Below are positions 24,782 through 37,300 of a stretch of 64,000 nt of DNA, piece by piece (the first letter of the stretch is position 1; each line of letters begins with the position of its first letter). The notes beneath the pieces are model-generated. The model was not told the origin of the DNA, searched no databases, and was given only the letters and a program-made list of their open reading frames with translations. Both the position numbers and the translations under genes were made by a program. This DNA comes from Dipteronia dyeriana (taxonomy: Eukaryota > Streptophyta > Magnoliopsida > Sapindales > Sapindaceae). The stretch is taken from positions 24,933,598 through 24,997,597 of the forward strand of contig CM065297.1 in the NCBI GenBank assembly GCA_032871835.1, read 5' to 3'.

Positions 24782-27700
24782 AGGCAAAGATGATAACCAT
24801 TTAGTTATTAACACACCACCATCTGCAGAGATTCTCTAAGTTGGGACTCCATTTACATATATGAAAAAGAAAGAGAAATGACTAATAGCCCCAGGCTGAG
24901 AACCTGGCTACCTTACAAATTGCTTAATTCAGGTAAGCCATTCAGTATCATGAGAATGACTTTTGACTTCAACACAATCAGCTATAGGTACAGATTGTCT
25001 AGATACCATAAAACATTTACCATATAACTGGTTTATATAGGTGTAACAGTTTTGAAATTGCAGCCAATTTTCAAGGGGACGATGGGTTCACAAGAAAAAC
25101 AAAAAACCTACAATAATTATACAAGCCTACACAGACATACACACGTAATTCAGAATTCCAACACAGAACAAATTGTATTGTAAAGATGCCACAACATGAC
25201 AAAGCCAGTTTCAGACCATAAATTTTTCTTTAAATTTAGTTAGTACCTATGAACAATATCCATGAGAACAAGCAGGCCTAACTCATGAGCTTTATCTATA
25301 AGAGACTTGAGATCATCAGGAGTTCCACAACGGCTGCTGGGAGCAAAAAAATTTGTGACGTGGTACCTGCATCACATGAAAAATAACTTGCAGGTGCATC
25401 AGTCGTAGGACGAGCCACTGAGCCACTAACAAATACAAAGTATGCAATGATAATACTAAGTGAATCCACAAACAAAAGCACATTGTGGTACAATTTAACA
25501 AATATAAACAATGATATATATATATATATATGTTGGTATTAATCAGTATCTTTATCTAAATTATTGTATTTATCTTTGAATAAGAGATTGAGGAAGTCTG
25601 TTTCCATAAATCTCATCCTTAAGCAGTTTCTATAGGTAAAGGCTTCATCCAGATTTCTAGGAGAATAATCTTTATCTAGGGTCTGAGTTTGTTAGGGCTG
25701 TTAGCTAAGAGGTTGTATTTATACTGGCATTTTTCCTTTAGTTGTATAATAAGTGGAGAATACATAATTTCTCACTAAAACTAACATGGTATCAGAGCAC
25801 TCTCTGAAACCTAAAAATCCCAAATGACCAAATACGTGATGGCCACTCCTAGATCATCCACAGAAGTCACTTCTAATCCAGAACCTGCCACATCAAATAA
25901 CAATAATGGAGGTGGTGGTTCTGATAATCCATCATCCTCATATGCCCATTACCACCGGTCATAAGTTGAACGGGCATAACTATCTCCAATGGTCCCAGTC
26001 CGTGTCTATGTTCTTATGTGGGAAAGGAAAGGATGACTACATCACCGGAATTGCTCAATCACCGGCGAAGGAAGACCCAACATACAAACAGTGGAAAACA
26101 AGAATAACCTAGTGATGTCTTGGCTCATCAATTCGATGAACAATGACATTGGAGAGAATTTCCTACTCTATGAATCTGCACAGGAGATTTGGGAGGCTGC
26201 TAAAGAAACCTATTCCAACAATGATAACATGTCAGAATTGTTTGGAATTGAGAGTACCCTCCATGAACTACGTCAAGGAGATCTCTCTGTTGTCCAATAT
26301 TTTAACACTCTTTCACGCTATTGGCAGTAGCTAGACATGTTTGAGAAATACCAGTGGACATGTTCCAAAGATGAAGTCGTGTACAAGGGGATAGTGGTGC
26401 AGAAGAGAATCTTTAAGTTTCTGCTAGGCTTAAACCAAAATCTGGATGAAGTAAGAGGAAGGGTTCTAGGAACCCGACCACTCCCCAAAATTCGAGAGGT
26501 ATTTTCTGAGGTTCGAAGGGAAGAGAGTCGAAAGAAAGTTATGATGGCAAAGCAAGTAAAACCAGAAAACTCTTCTCCAATTCCAGAAAGTTCAGCACTT
26601 GCAAGTAGGGGAATTCAAACCTATGCTGGTGACAATCGACAGCGAAAAGGGAGACCATGGTGTGAACACTGCCGCAGACCAGGTCACACCAAGGAAACAT
26701 GTTGGAAAATCCATGGGAAGCCAGCAGATTGGAAGCCGGCCCGGTTCACAAATGAAAGAGACAGATGCTGGAATATGGTGATTGGTACTGACAACCAAAC
26801 AAAGGGAGAATCAAGTGTATTCAGCAGAGAACAGATGGAAATCCTACAGAAAATGTTCAACCAGCCTGTGCAAAACACTACATCCGAAACTGGGATTGGA
26901 TTCCTAGCACAAAAAGGTACAATCTTGAATGCCCAAAATGTGAAAAAGGAGAACTCCAGCATGTGGATTGTAGATTCTGCGGCTTAAGACCACATGACTA
27001 GAGACATTAAACGTTATCAGAAATATTGTCCATGCTATGGAAATTCTACTGTACGTATAGCAGATGGGTCTTTATCTAAGGTGGCGGGTACAGGAACAAT
27101 AGTAATTTCAGATACTATAACTCTTAATACTGAGCTCTTAGTACCTAATTTAGATTGTAATCTGTTATCTATCAGCAAACTGACACAAGTACTGAATAGT
27201 ATTGCTAAATCTCCCTAATGTTGTGAATTTCAGGACTTGAATTCGGGGAAGACGATTGGCAGTGCTAAGGTGTGCTCAGGACTCTATATCCTTCAAGCTC
27301 AAAACATCCAGATAGACAAACAAAATCAACAGATTGTGTCTTTTAAGAGTCAAGTGAGTCAATTTAGTCAGGTCAGTTCTAGAGTCAATAAAGAGAGTGA
27401 TGTTATGTTGTGGCATTATCGTCTGAGTCACCCAAACTTCATGTATCTAAAAAGAATGTTTCCTCCTTTGTTTATTAATAAGAATCCTGATTCTTTCCAG
27501 TGTGATATATGTCAATTAGCCAAGCATACCCGACAACCATTTCCAAAACATGTGTACAAATCTTCTCACCCATTCATTGTTATTCACAGTGATGTTTGGG
27601 GCCCATCTAGGGTCAACAACATCATTGAAGCTCGGTGGTGTGTCATTCATAGATGATCATACACAGATCACTTGAGTTTTCTTAATGAAAGACAAGTCCC

Positions 27701-28280
27701 AAGTAAGTCAAATAATTAAAATTTTCAATCGTATGATCAAAAACCAATTTCAAACCAAGATACAAGTTTTAAGAACAGATAATGGGAAAGAATACTTTAA
27801 TTCTGTCCTTCAGAATTATCTGTTGGGTGAAGGGATTATACACCAGAGCTCTTGTGTGGAGACTCCTAAACAAAATGGAGTCTCATGGCACAAAAACAGA
27901 CACCTACTTGAGGTAGCCCGATCCTTGATGTTTTCAGCCAATGTACCTAAATTTTTGTGGGGTGAAGTTGTCCTAACAGCAGCCAACCTTATTAACAGGC
28001 AGAAGCCTACCCAACAACCCATCTTCTCTCTAATCTTCCCACAAGGATATTTGGTTGTACTGCCTTCATCCATATCCACCAACAACATAGGAGTAAGCTA
28101 GATCCAAAATCCATAAAAGGGATCTTTGTGGGATACTCTCCCACATAGAAGGGATACAAGTGTTATTCACCGGATACTAAACAGTTTTATATCACTATGG
28201 ATTTTACGTTTCATGAAATGCAACCATATTATCCTACACCGCCGCGGGGCGGGGCCGGGGTGGTGGTGGTGGGGTGGGGT

Positions 28281-28313
<33 letters not shown>

Positions 28314-31300
28314 GAATGAGAGAGAAGAATTTGTTTTTAGGGAAACTCTTGAGTCATACAGTCCTAGTCAAGGTTTTGAAACACGAAATCGAGCCTCGAG
28401 GCGGTTGACCACTGTCTCATGAGGCGTAAGCCTCAATTAATTAATAATAACAAATTAAAAAAATTAAAAAAGAAACTAGAAATTCATATTTCATAATTCA
28501 TACCAAAATATCAATAACATTACTATCAAATAAAAACACACAGCATAATTTAGTTCAAAATAAAGAAAATTAATAACAAAGTCATAAGACAAAAGACTAA
28601 AAACCATGAATCCTCTCATCCCAAACTAAAAAATTTTGAACTAGTCTTAAAGTTAAATCTATTCCCAACTAAAACAAAACCAACTTTATAACATTATCAA
28701 TGCATCTTCATATTGGATTATGAAGATTGGATTAGTTTGGTTGCACTATGCAGACGCACTCGAGATATTTTTTTTAACCGATTATTTTAAAACCATGCTC
28801 TTCCTTATCCTCACATCACTTCTTTGTTGGGCTAGGTTTCTTAATTTTATTTTCATGTGTTTTATGTTGTTATATCACTGTTTTTTTTTTTAATTAACGG
28901 GCACAAAACCATTCTGAGTTCGAAAAATTCAAGGCTCAACCAACCAAACATCAAAAACACGTGCAAAAACAGGGTATTTTTAAGGCGTAAGCCTCATACG
29001 CCTAGAGGCGGTATGTCTCAGAGGTGTAAGCCTCAAAAGAGCTGCTCGGGGCAGACGCCTCAAGACTTTGTAGGAGTCACAAAGTCTTTACCCCTGAAAG
29101 TCTCTTCTTGTGTCATATCCTCACAAGTCTCCAAGTCCTAATCAAACTTTAGAGTCATCTGATCAATCTAAATCACATTCCCACAAGTCACCAAGTCCTA
29201 ATCAAACTATAACTCTAGAGTCATCTAATCATCTCACCTCTCCCACATCTCCAAGTAACCAAAATCATCAAAATACCACCAGAAAATTTAATCCTGACAG
29301 ACCAAGTCAACACAACACTCAACGTGAGTCTCCTAAACATACACAGTCTATTAAACACAAAGAACTCATTGTCTATACAAGGATGAAACCGACACAAGAA
29401 GGGATAGAGCACCAAACACCTCTTAAGCCGACCCATGAGTCAGAACCTAATTATCAAGTCCAAGATACTGTTGTGGAAACTGAAACTGAAACAGAGACAA
29501 ACTGAAGGTGTTCCAGTTCCTATCAGTTCTGAACTAGTCAAGAATTAGAGCAGACTTAATGATGATGACAGACCTATTGCATTAAGGAAAGGGGTGAGAA
29601 TGCAGAAATAATCCCCTCTATCCTATATGCAAATATATCTCCAACAAAAGGCTGTCACCTAGCTTTCAGGGGTTTGTGGCTAACATCTCATTAGTTCAAA
29701 TACCTAACAGTATACAGGATGCACTTAAGATTCTAGAATAGAAGGCTGCTGTATGGGAAGAAATGAATGCTCTAGAGAAAATAGGACATGGGAACTCACA
29801 GACCTACCGAAAGGGAAAAATACAGTGGGGTGTAAGTGGATATTTACGGTAAAGCACAAGGCTGATGGAAGTGTAGAGAGATTCAAAGCTCGCCTAGTCG
29901 CAAAGGGGTTCACACAATCTTATGGAATAGACTATCAGGAAACCTTTGAACCAGGGGCTAAGCTTAACACAATTCGAGTACTCCTATCTTTGGCAGCAAA
30001 CCTGGACTGGTCATTGCACCAGTTAGATGTTAAGAACGCATTTCTTAGCGGTGATCTAGAGGAGGAAGTGTACATGGAAATTCCTCCTGGCCTTGAGACA
30101 CACAAACCTCAACAAAGTTTATAGACTTCAGAAGTCCTTGTATGGCCTAAAGCAGTCACCACGAGCATGGTTCGTTAGGTTCACTAAAGCAGTAAAAAAA
30201 TACAGCTACGTACAATGTCAAACTGATCATACAATGTTTGTGAAACATTCATTGGGAGGAAAAATAACAGTACTCATAGTCCATGTAGATGACATCATCC
30301 TCAATGGCAATGATGAGAATGAAATTTGAAGACTAAAGAAATTCCTAGCATCAGAATTTGAAATCAAAGATCTCAGTGGTTTAAAGTTTTTCCTGGTTAT
30401 GGAGATTGCTCGATCAAAAAGGGGGCTTTTAGTTTCTCAATGCAAGTATGTTCTAGACTTGCTAAAGGAGACAGGAATGACCGGTTGCAAGCCTGCAGAC
30501 ACACCAATGGACTCTACAACCAAGCTAGGATCTATAGAAGACAGTGCTCCAGTAGACAAAGGAAGATATCAGAGGTTGGTCACTAAACTAATCTACCTCT
30601 CACACACTAGACCTTACATTGGCTTCGTAGTCGATAGTGAGTCAATAATGAACAACCCTACTCAGGAACATATTAAGGCAGTGTATCGAATTCTAAAGTA
30701 CCTGAAAAATGACTCCAGGTAAAGGTCTTAATTTTAAGAAAGGAACAAACAGAGACATTGCTTTGTATTCGGAAGCTGACCGGGCAGGATCAACAATAGA
30801 TCGAAGGTCCACAACTGGGTAATGTACATATATTTGGGGTAATCTTGTCACTTGGCGAAGTAAAAAACAAGCAGTGGTGTCACGGAGCAGCGCAGAAGCA
30901 AAATTTAGGGCAATGGCCCATGGGATATGTGAAGGAATTTGGCTAAGAAGACTACTAATGAAGCTGAAGATTCCTATTGATGGTCCTATAAAGCTATTCT
31001 GTGACAATCAAGAAACTATAGGAATAGCTAAAAATCATGTCCGTCATGATTTTGATGGAAATTGACCAACACTTTATCAAAGAGAAACTAGAAGAAGGGT
31101 CAATCAAATTGGTCTACACTCCTACAGTATTCCAAATAGCAGACATTCTTACAAAGGCTCTTCCTAGGCCTAACTTTGAAGAACTGTGTCACAAGTTGGG
31201 TCAAATTAACATCTACAACCCAACTTGAGGAGGGGTGCTGGTATTAATCATTATCTTTATCTAAATTATTGTATTTATCTTTGAATAAGAGATTGAGGAA

Positions 31301-34300
31301 GTCTGTTTCCATAAATCTCATCCTTAAGCAGTTTCTATAGGTAAAGGTTTCATTCAGATTTCTAGTAGGATAATCTTTATCTAGGGTCTGAGTTTGCTAG
31401 GGCTGTTAGCTAACAGGTTGTATTTATATTGGCATTTTTCCTTTAGTTGTATAATAAGTGGAGAATACATAATTTCTCACTAAAACTCACAATATATATA
31501 TGGAGCTTGTTCTGGAAAAGAAAGTACCCAAAGCTAGCATAATATGAATGCTCCTGGATAGCCATTATCTGAACAGCATTATAGCCAAGTCTTTTAATGC
31601 GAGGAAGCACCTCGTCTCTGAAGTTGGCATATGTGTTTATAACGGGCTCCTGCATTTCATAGTCAATAAGATGGTGAGAAGAAGAAAACATGGAAATAAC
31701 CACACTACACCAAGGAGTTGAAGTTAAATGAAGACATTCAAGAAAGCATGTGGCATCTACTTTCATACTTGACTGTTTGAATCTTATTATGCACAAAAAG
31801 ATGAAAAATACTCGAAAAAAAAAAGGAAATGTGATGCAGTGATGTTAAATAAAGCAAGTAATCAAAAGATAAAAGTTTTGCATCCGGAAATTATTAGACC
31901 AATACTTGTATAGGAAAAATATCGAAAGGCAGATAAATGAAAGTTGATAGATGCAGAATGACATATTAACAATCTACTTGTGAAACTATAAATCTAACAG
32001 ATCCATGGATCATCACTATATTCTCCTTGAAATGAAAATACCCAAAATTGAAATAGTTTACTAAAAATCAAGAAAAGTTTTGATAAAAATGGTGCATGGA
32101 CATAAAACAAGTTGCGTCTTCTTTGAGAAGTCGCAAAACTTTTATTTATTGTAGCCTAAGTATGATGGAAGAAGTTATAATGGACGGACTCAGAATTTTC
32201 CAATTGGGGCCCTTAATTCCAGTTATATAACAACTTAATTTGGAGACCAAATTTTATGTAACTTCTATATAATTCCAATATATCATTCTAAAACAATGAA
32301 TATGTCATCTATAAACTTGGATTAGAAAACTAATAAAGGAGGGGAAATTACAAGTAAAATGCTACTCAAATTTTGAAAGGATTAGTCATAAAACTAGTAC
32401 AAATAAGGACATTTACAAAATTTCATTTCCTTTTGCTTTAAGGGTTTTTTTTTTTTTTTTACGTAAGAGGGCATGATGAGAGTGAAATGCCAAGTGGTCA
32501 GCTTCTGGTTATATTGTTTTGAGAGAGAAATCTACTAATCTCTAAAAATACTATGAAATTGGCAGAGAAAAGAAACATTTGATGCAACTATTTGGCATCT
32601 ACCTAGCAAGTTGATTGGTTCGTAGTATTTGGAAATTGGAAGGTGGATAGGATTGAGAGGAAGGCCTGAATAATTTTCCTCAAATATTTTATGCAAGCTT
32701 AATTTTGATTGGTGTTCTCAGTATAACATAGGCCAACTCAGTATTGCGGGATAATGCACAACCAAAACAAGAAAAATCACATTTTCCTGACCTGGAAGTG
32801 GAGAGCCTTCTGCCCTTTGAGATGCTCAAATTATAGAGTTCTCACAGTTTTTAGTGAGAGTGACAGTTGCAATATGATAGAAGAATTGGATTGTAAACTG
32901 CAATACCGATGAGATTATTGCTCAATTTTTTTATTTTTTTATTTTTTGTCTCATGACCTCTTAGTAAGCTTCTCCCTTATAAAAAAACAGAGGTTAAAGT
33001 AATTTCTTAATTTTTTTAATCTTTTTTCATATACCCAGGAACCACTGACATTGTTTTTTAAGTTCTATGTTAAGATTCTGATATAGCATATGATTAACAT
33101 GAAAAGAACAAAATCCAGCGACTTGTGACTGCAATGACTCAAGGCTGACATAAATCAAGTGCCACTAACAGTTCATCACAAGAGAGTAAAGAGAGATGCA
33201 GACCTTGCTACTCATTCCTACATGCGCCTCATAAATTCTAAGTGAATTTGGCCTCTTTGGCTGAGGATGTTGAAATACGTACTTTTCCTGTAGATAGATA
33301 AATGACCATCATTAATTCAGGAAATTTGTTTTTTATGAACTATTGAAAACATATACATGAGTGAGCAAGCATTCCACAAAAGGAGAAAACAACACAGAGG
33401 ACAAACATAGCAGGGCATACAAAAATCCCTACAAAGAATCAGAGATGCAAAAATAAAGATGGAAATCTACTACCATCCTGTGTATTAAATAAAATTCATA
33501 AAATAATTATCAAATAGTTCATCTGAGGACATTTAAAGCAGCCTATAAGGTACTAATAATTCAAAATATTATATTTATGAAATAACATGTAAACAGGACT
33601 ACAGGAGTAAATATTTTTGGAATAATCAAAGGTGATTATAGGGCAGCACCCTGGTTATTGTAATTACTAATTTCTATCTTCATTTCTTCCTAGAATTATC
33701 ACAAAAAGTTCCATAATATTTAGAGGCATGTTGTTCAAAATCATTAAGTTTCTCAAAGTTTTTGGCAAAACTTAGAGAAAGAAAAGATTGCAAAGCCATC
33801 CATACCTCTTCTGGTGGATCATAGTATATGCCATTGTACGGTATTTCACCTGGTGCTTGTACAGAAAACTTGATCCAAGCGGGAATGGAATCTTTAATGC
33901 CAGATGGAGTATCCATGCGAATCTATAATTACATGATAGAAGACTTGATTAATGTTGACAACCATGGAATTTTAGGATCATGATAATTGACAGTTTGACA
34001 CAGTCGTGACAGTTATAAAACTTTACACGGGGGAAAATGTTTGTCAATCTCAGCTACCAAAACAAGTGTTTTAGTTCAGTTCTAAATCATACTTACTATC
34101 CAATTAAATTGAAAAAAAAAAAAAAAAAAAAAAAAACTCTTACAATAAAAAGTATCTGTCAAAACCAGACCAGGATATATGATGCTAGTAGCAAAGGATG
34201 GGCCGGTATATTAATTCAAAAGCCCACAAAGAACAGTCAAAAGAATACAGAAGAGATAGCTATGTATGCCAGTGGAAAGTTTACAGAAGTAGAGTCCAGA

Positions 34301-37300
34301 AGATCTAGTAGAGTCCAGAAGATCTAGTACAGAATTAGAGATCTTAGGAATAATAAATTCTTTGAATCAGTTTCATATATATATACAAAGTGGGTCCTTT
34401 ACAGTTAGAACTGATTGCAATAATATAGTAGAGTTTTATAAAAAAGTACAGAAAAAGAATTTTGAAAAGAAAAACTCGTTTGTTAGTAAAAGATGGATAG
34501 GTTTCCTAGAAACATTAACAGGTAGAGGATATAAAGCAGAGTTTGAGCATATAAGTGGAAAAGATAACACTATAGATGATATTCTCTCTAGGCTAATAGA
34601 TTGTTGATAATTGCAGGTATGGCAGGAAGCTCAAAGGATAGTCAAGAAAGTTCTAGAAGTACCTTTCAAAGCAATAATGGTAAAAAGGTTAATATAGGAA
34701 ATCATACTATTAACTACTGTCCAGGAGTCCCTTTTCAGCCTTTAACACAAGTAAAAGAAAAAATTACTGAAGTCCAGCAAGCTATTTTAAATAATATTTG
34801 GTTCTTTAGAAATGATAATAAAGGTTTCCTCCGGTCCCTAAATATTTTGGGTCATCATTTTTCCGAAATAAATAAATTTGGTTTTTATGTTGTTTTTAAA
34901 GGAAGAAGGACTGGAATCTTCTCTACATGGCAGGAAACTGTTGAGTAGATGAAGATAAATGGTTTAAAGAAAAAACCAAAGAAGGATTATTTTGGCAAGT
35001 TTCATTTATCCCTATGGTAGAGTTTGTTAGAAAAAGAATAAGAGAAATGTGTGATGAAGAAAAGCTTAGGTGACCAGATCAAATTCAATTTAGTAAGATG
35101 TGTGTTGATTTAAATGAAGTACCAACTCTAGGATGTGGAAGAGAGAAAAGGTATAGCCCTAAAAGATATAGCTCAAAAAGGTTTAGAAAAATTTATAAGC
35201 AAAGGCGAAAGAAGGTAGAGATAGGAGACATATTAGGACCGAAAATAAATCTAAGATCTAAAAATAAATAGTATGGAGCTAGTAAGAACTTCTAGTGTAA
35301 AGCAATCGGCTGCTAATAGAGTAAGAAATAAATTAAATTATAGTAATAAAGGTAAAGAAATTATTGAAAAAACAGAAGATTTAATCCAAGAAGAAGATGT
35401 AGATAAAATGCTAGAAGTAGGATTTAAGCAAGTTCAGAAAAAGAACCTATATAAAGAAGGGTTACTAGATAGTTTGAAAAGTAGTCTGTAGGTATACAAA
35501 GATGAATTTACGATAGCAGTAGTAAAAAATAGAGAAGAAGTTACCCTAATAAGTCCCTAAAGTGCAAAGGAAATAAAAAAGAACTGGTTCTCCTCAATAC
35601 ATTTAGGAGTAATAATTATTGGGATACTTAGTCAGACAAGAGCAGGACTAGATACAAAGGCTCATTTATATTTATATGATGGTAGGTTTAGCAATCATAC
35701 CCAAGCACAATTAGCAACAGCTGAAGTATACCTAAGAAATAAAGTAGCAGTAGTGGAATGCCTCCCAGATATTGATATAGATATAAATGAATTTTGTAGA
35801 AAAATAAAATTAAGTATACAAACAAAAGGTTTTGACATGAATGCAGAATATAAGAATCTTAGGATAAAAATATTTGTTTTAGGAAGATATTATAACAAAT
35901 ACCATAAGAAGTTTAGATTTATAAATAGAAGCATAGTAGAACATTTTCATAGCGATTATGTAAAAATGCAAATCCCTAAAAAATTAAGCAGTAGTGAATT
36001 AAAAGGAATGGAATGGACGCTACCTGAGTTAGAAAAACAAAGTATAGAAATCCCAGAAGATAGCACTATATATATTGATAAAAATAATCAAGCTTTTCAA
36101 AAGTTTAAAGATTACAAAGAACAAGGTAATATTGAAATAACTGAAGAAGAATTTGAAGACTAAAGTTTAACAATGGATCAACCTATTAATAAAGGAAAAA
36201 CTTTAGTAGAAAACAAAGAAGCCATCTTAAATCTTTTATTTAGCAAACCCTCAGATTATTTACCAGAAGAAATCTGCAATAACCTAGAATTAGATGATGA
36301 TGAAGTGGGAAGAATTCTTGAAGATAGGATAGATTATGAAAAACAAAGCGAAGAAGAGTCAATAAAAATCTACTATATAGAAGATGAGATATATGTAGGT
36401 GAAGACAGAACTAAAACAGAAATAGGAGAAGGTAGTGGATCAAAGGTACCAGACATAGAAGGTCTCCCAACTACCACTAGAATTGAAGACTACTTAGAAA
36501 AAAGAGGAATTCATGACTCAAAAGGAGTATAGAGATTATAAAGATAAGGAAAGAATATATAGAGCTAAAACAAAATTAGAAAGTTGGAGAAAAGCTCCAG
36601 AAGCTAAAGATGTACTAATTTTAAGTTTACAAGGTCATAGTAATACCATTATTCAAGGACATCCAAACTTTCCACAGGAAAAAAGAAATCATTCTATGAA
36701 CACTGAACATGAATTCATGCATACAGAGCTGAGATCAGTGGTTTTAGAAACTGAAACTTCCCCATATCTTAAGACACTGATGGTTCCATATAGATGGATG
36801 ATGGTCCCTTCTCATTGCAGGTAATACCATGGGATAAAGATAGTTAACGGCAAATTCAGCCCTCACATATCAAAACCAAAAAAGTATTTCTGCTCTCATG
36901 ACCCTTTTATTTTTATTCCGATTTCTGATCTAATTATACCATTAAGAGAAAATCTCCATGCCTAAACCACATTTTAGAATTTGTGGTTACGTGTTTATCA
37001 TTATAAATCATAAATATTTTTACTCACTTACTTAACTAAGACTTTTTTTTTAAAGGAAGTTAACTACTACTTTTGCAAATGCACCTACAGTAATACAATT
37101 GTGTTGCAAAAGTCTACTTCTTTCTAGTGGAAAATTTGTCCAAAAGCATATGATATTCCCATTTTATCAGAGGATTATCATTGTAAGAAATATCATAACA
37201 ATCTTCTCCGGTAAAGTTCCACCAAAAAAAAAGAAGAAGAAGAAGCTACAAGTATATAATTCGGCATACTTTATAAACACTTTCAGTATGTACAATGTTG

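Larger units (their letters stand above)
25531..31491 (+). mobile_element. Ty1/copia LTR retrotransposon inside SBE2 intron 10
   Basis: A 5,961-bp element opposite in direction to SBE2. Two LTRs of 256 bp flank an iMet PBS, gag, protease region, integrase, RT and RNase H, in copia order, and a PPT (GAGGAGGGG) at 31227-31235. Target duplication ATATA lies at 25526-25530 and 31492-31496, within an AT microsatellite, so the boundary could shift by a few bases. I count 10 substitutions and no indels between the LTRs (96% identity). Coding parts are broken by stops and frameshifts, and a further insertion of about 0.8 kb splits integrase from RT. Confidence 0.95.
19735..33922 (-). other. SBE2: SBE2 exons 8-19: GH13 catalytic barrel (residues 280-742)
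   Basis: Exon 8 is 33922-33806, exon 9 33287-33204, exon 10 31649-31528, exon 11 25366-25247, exon 12 24468-24339, exon 13 24229-24119, exon 14 23358-23230, exon 15 21937-21834, exon 16 21731-21587, exon 17 20665-20518, exon 18 20379-20279 and exon 19 19812-19735. Exon 11 carries region I, exon 13 region II with the nucleophile, exon 14 region III with the acid/base and exon 16 region IV. Exon 17 has the [18 protein letters not shown] block of branching enzymes. Introns 7 (33923-37479) and 10 (25367-31527) carry the two large insertions. Confidence 0.94.
34112..36830 (+). mobile_element. Endogenous caulimovirid (plant pararetrovirus) fragment in SBE2 intron 7
   Basis: About 2.7 kb on the strand opposite to SBE2. 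In order it shows an RNase H end, a viroplasmin (transactivator-like) domain, a 30K-type movement protein and two overlapping ORFs. This combination is specific to Caulimoviridae and is not found in LTR retrotransposons. A run of about 25 A marks the left edge near 34112; the right edge near 36830 is uncertain. No LTRs or target duplications are seen, as expected for virus fragments joined by illegitimate recombination. Stops, a small duplication and frameshifts show decay. The genus is not determined. Confidence 0.85.
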
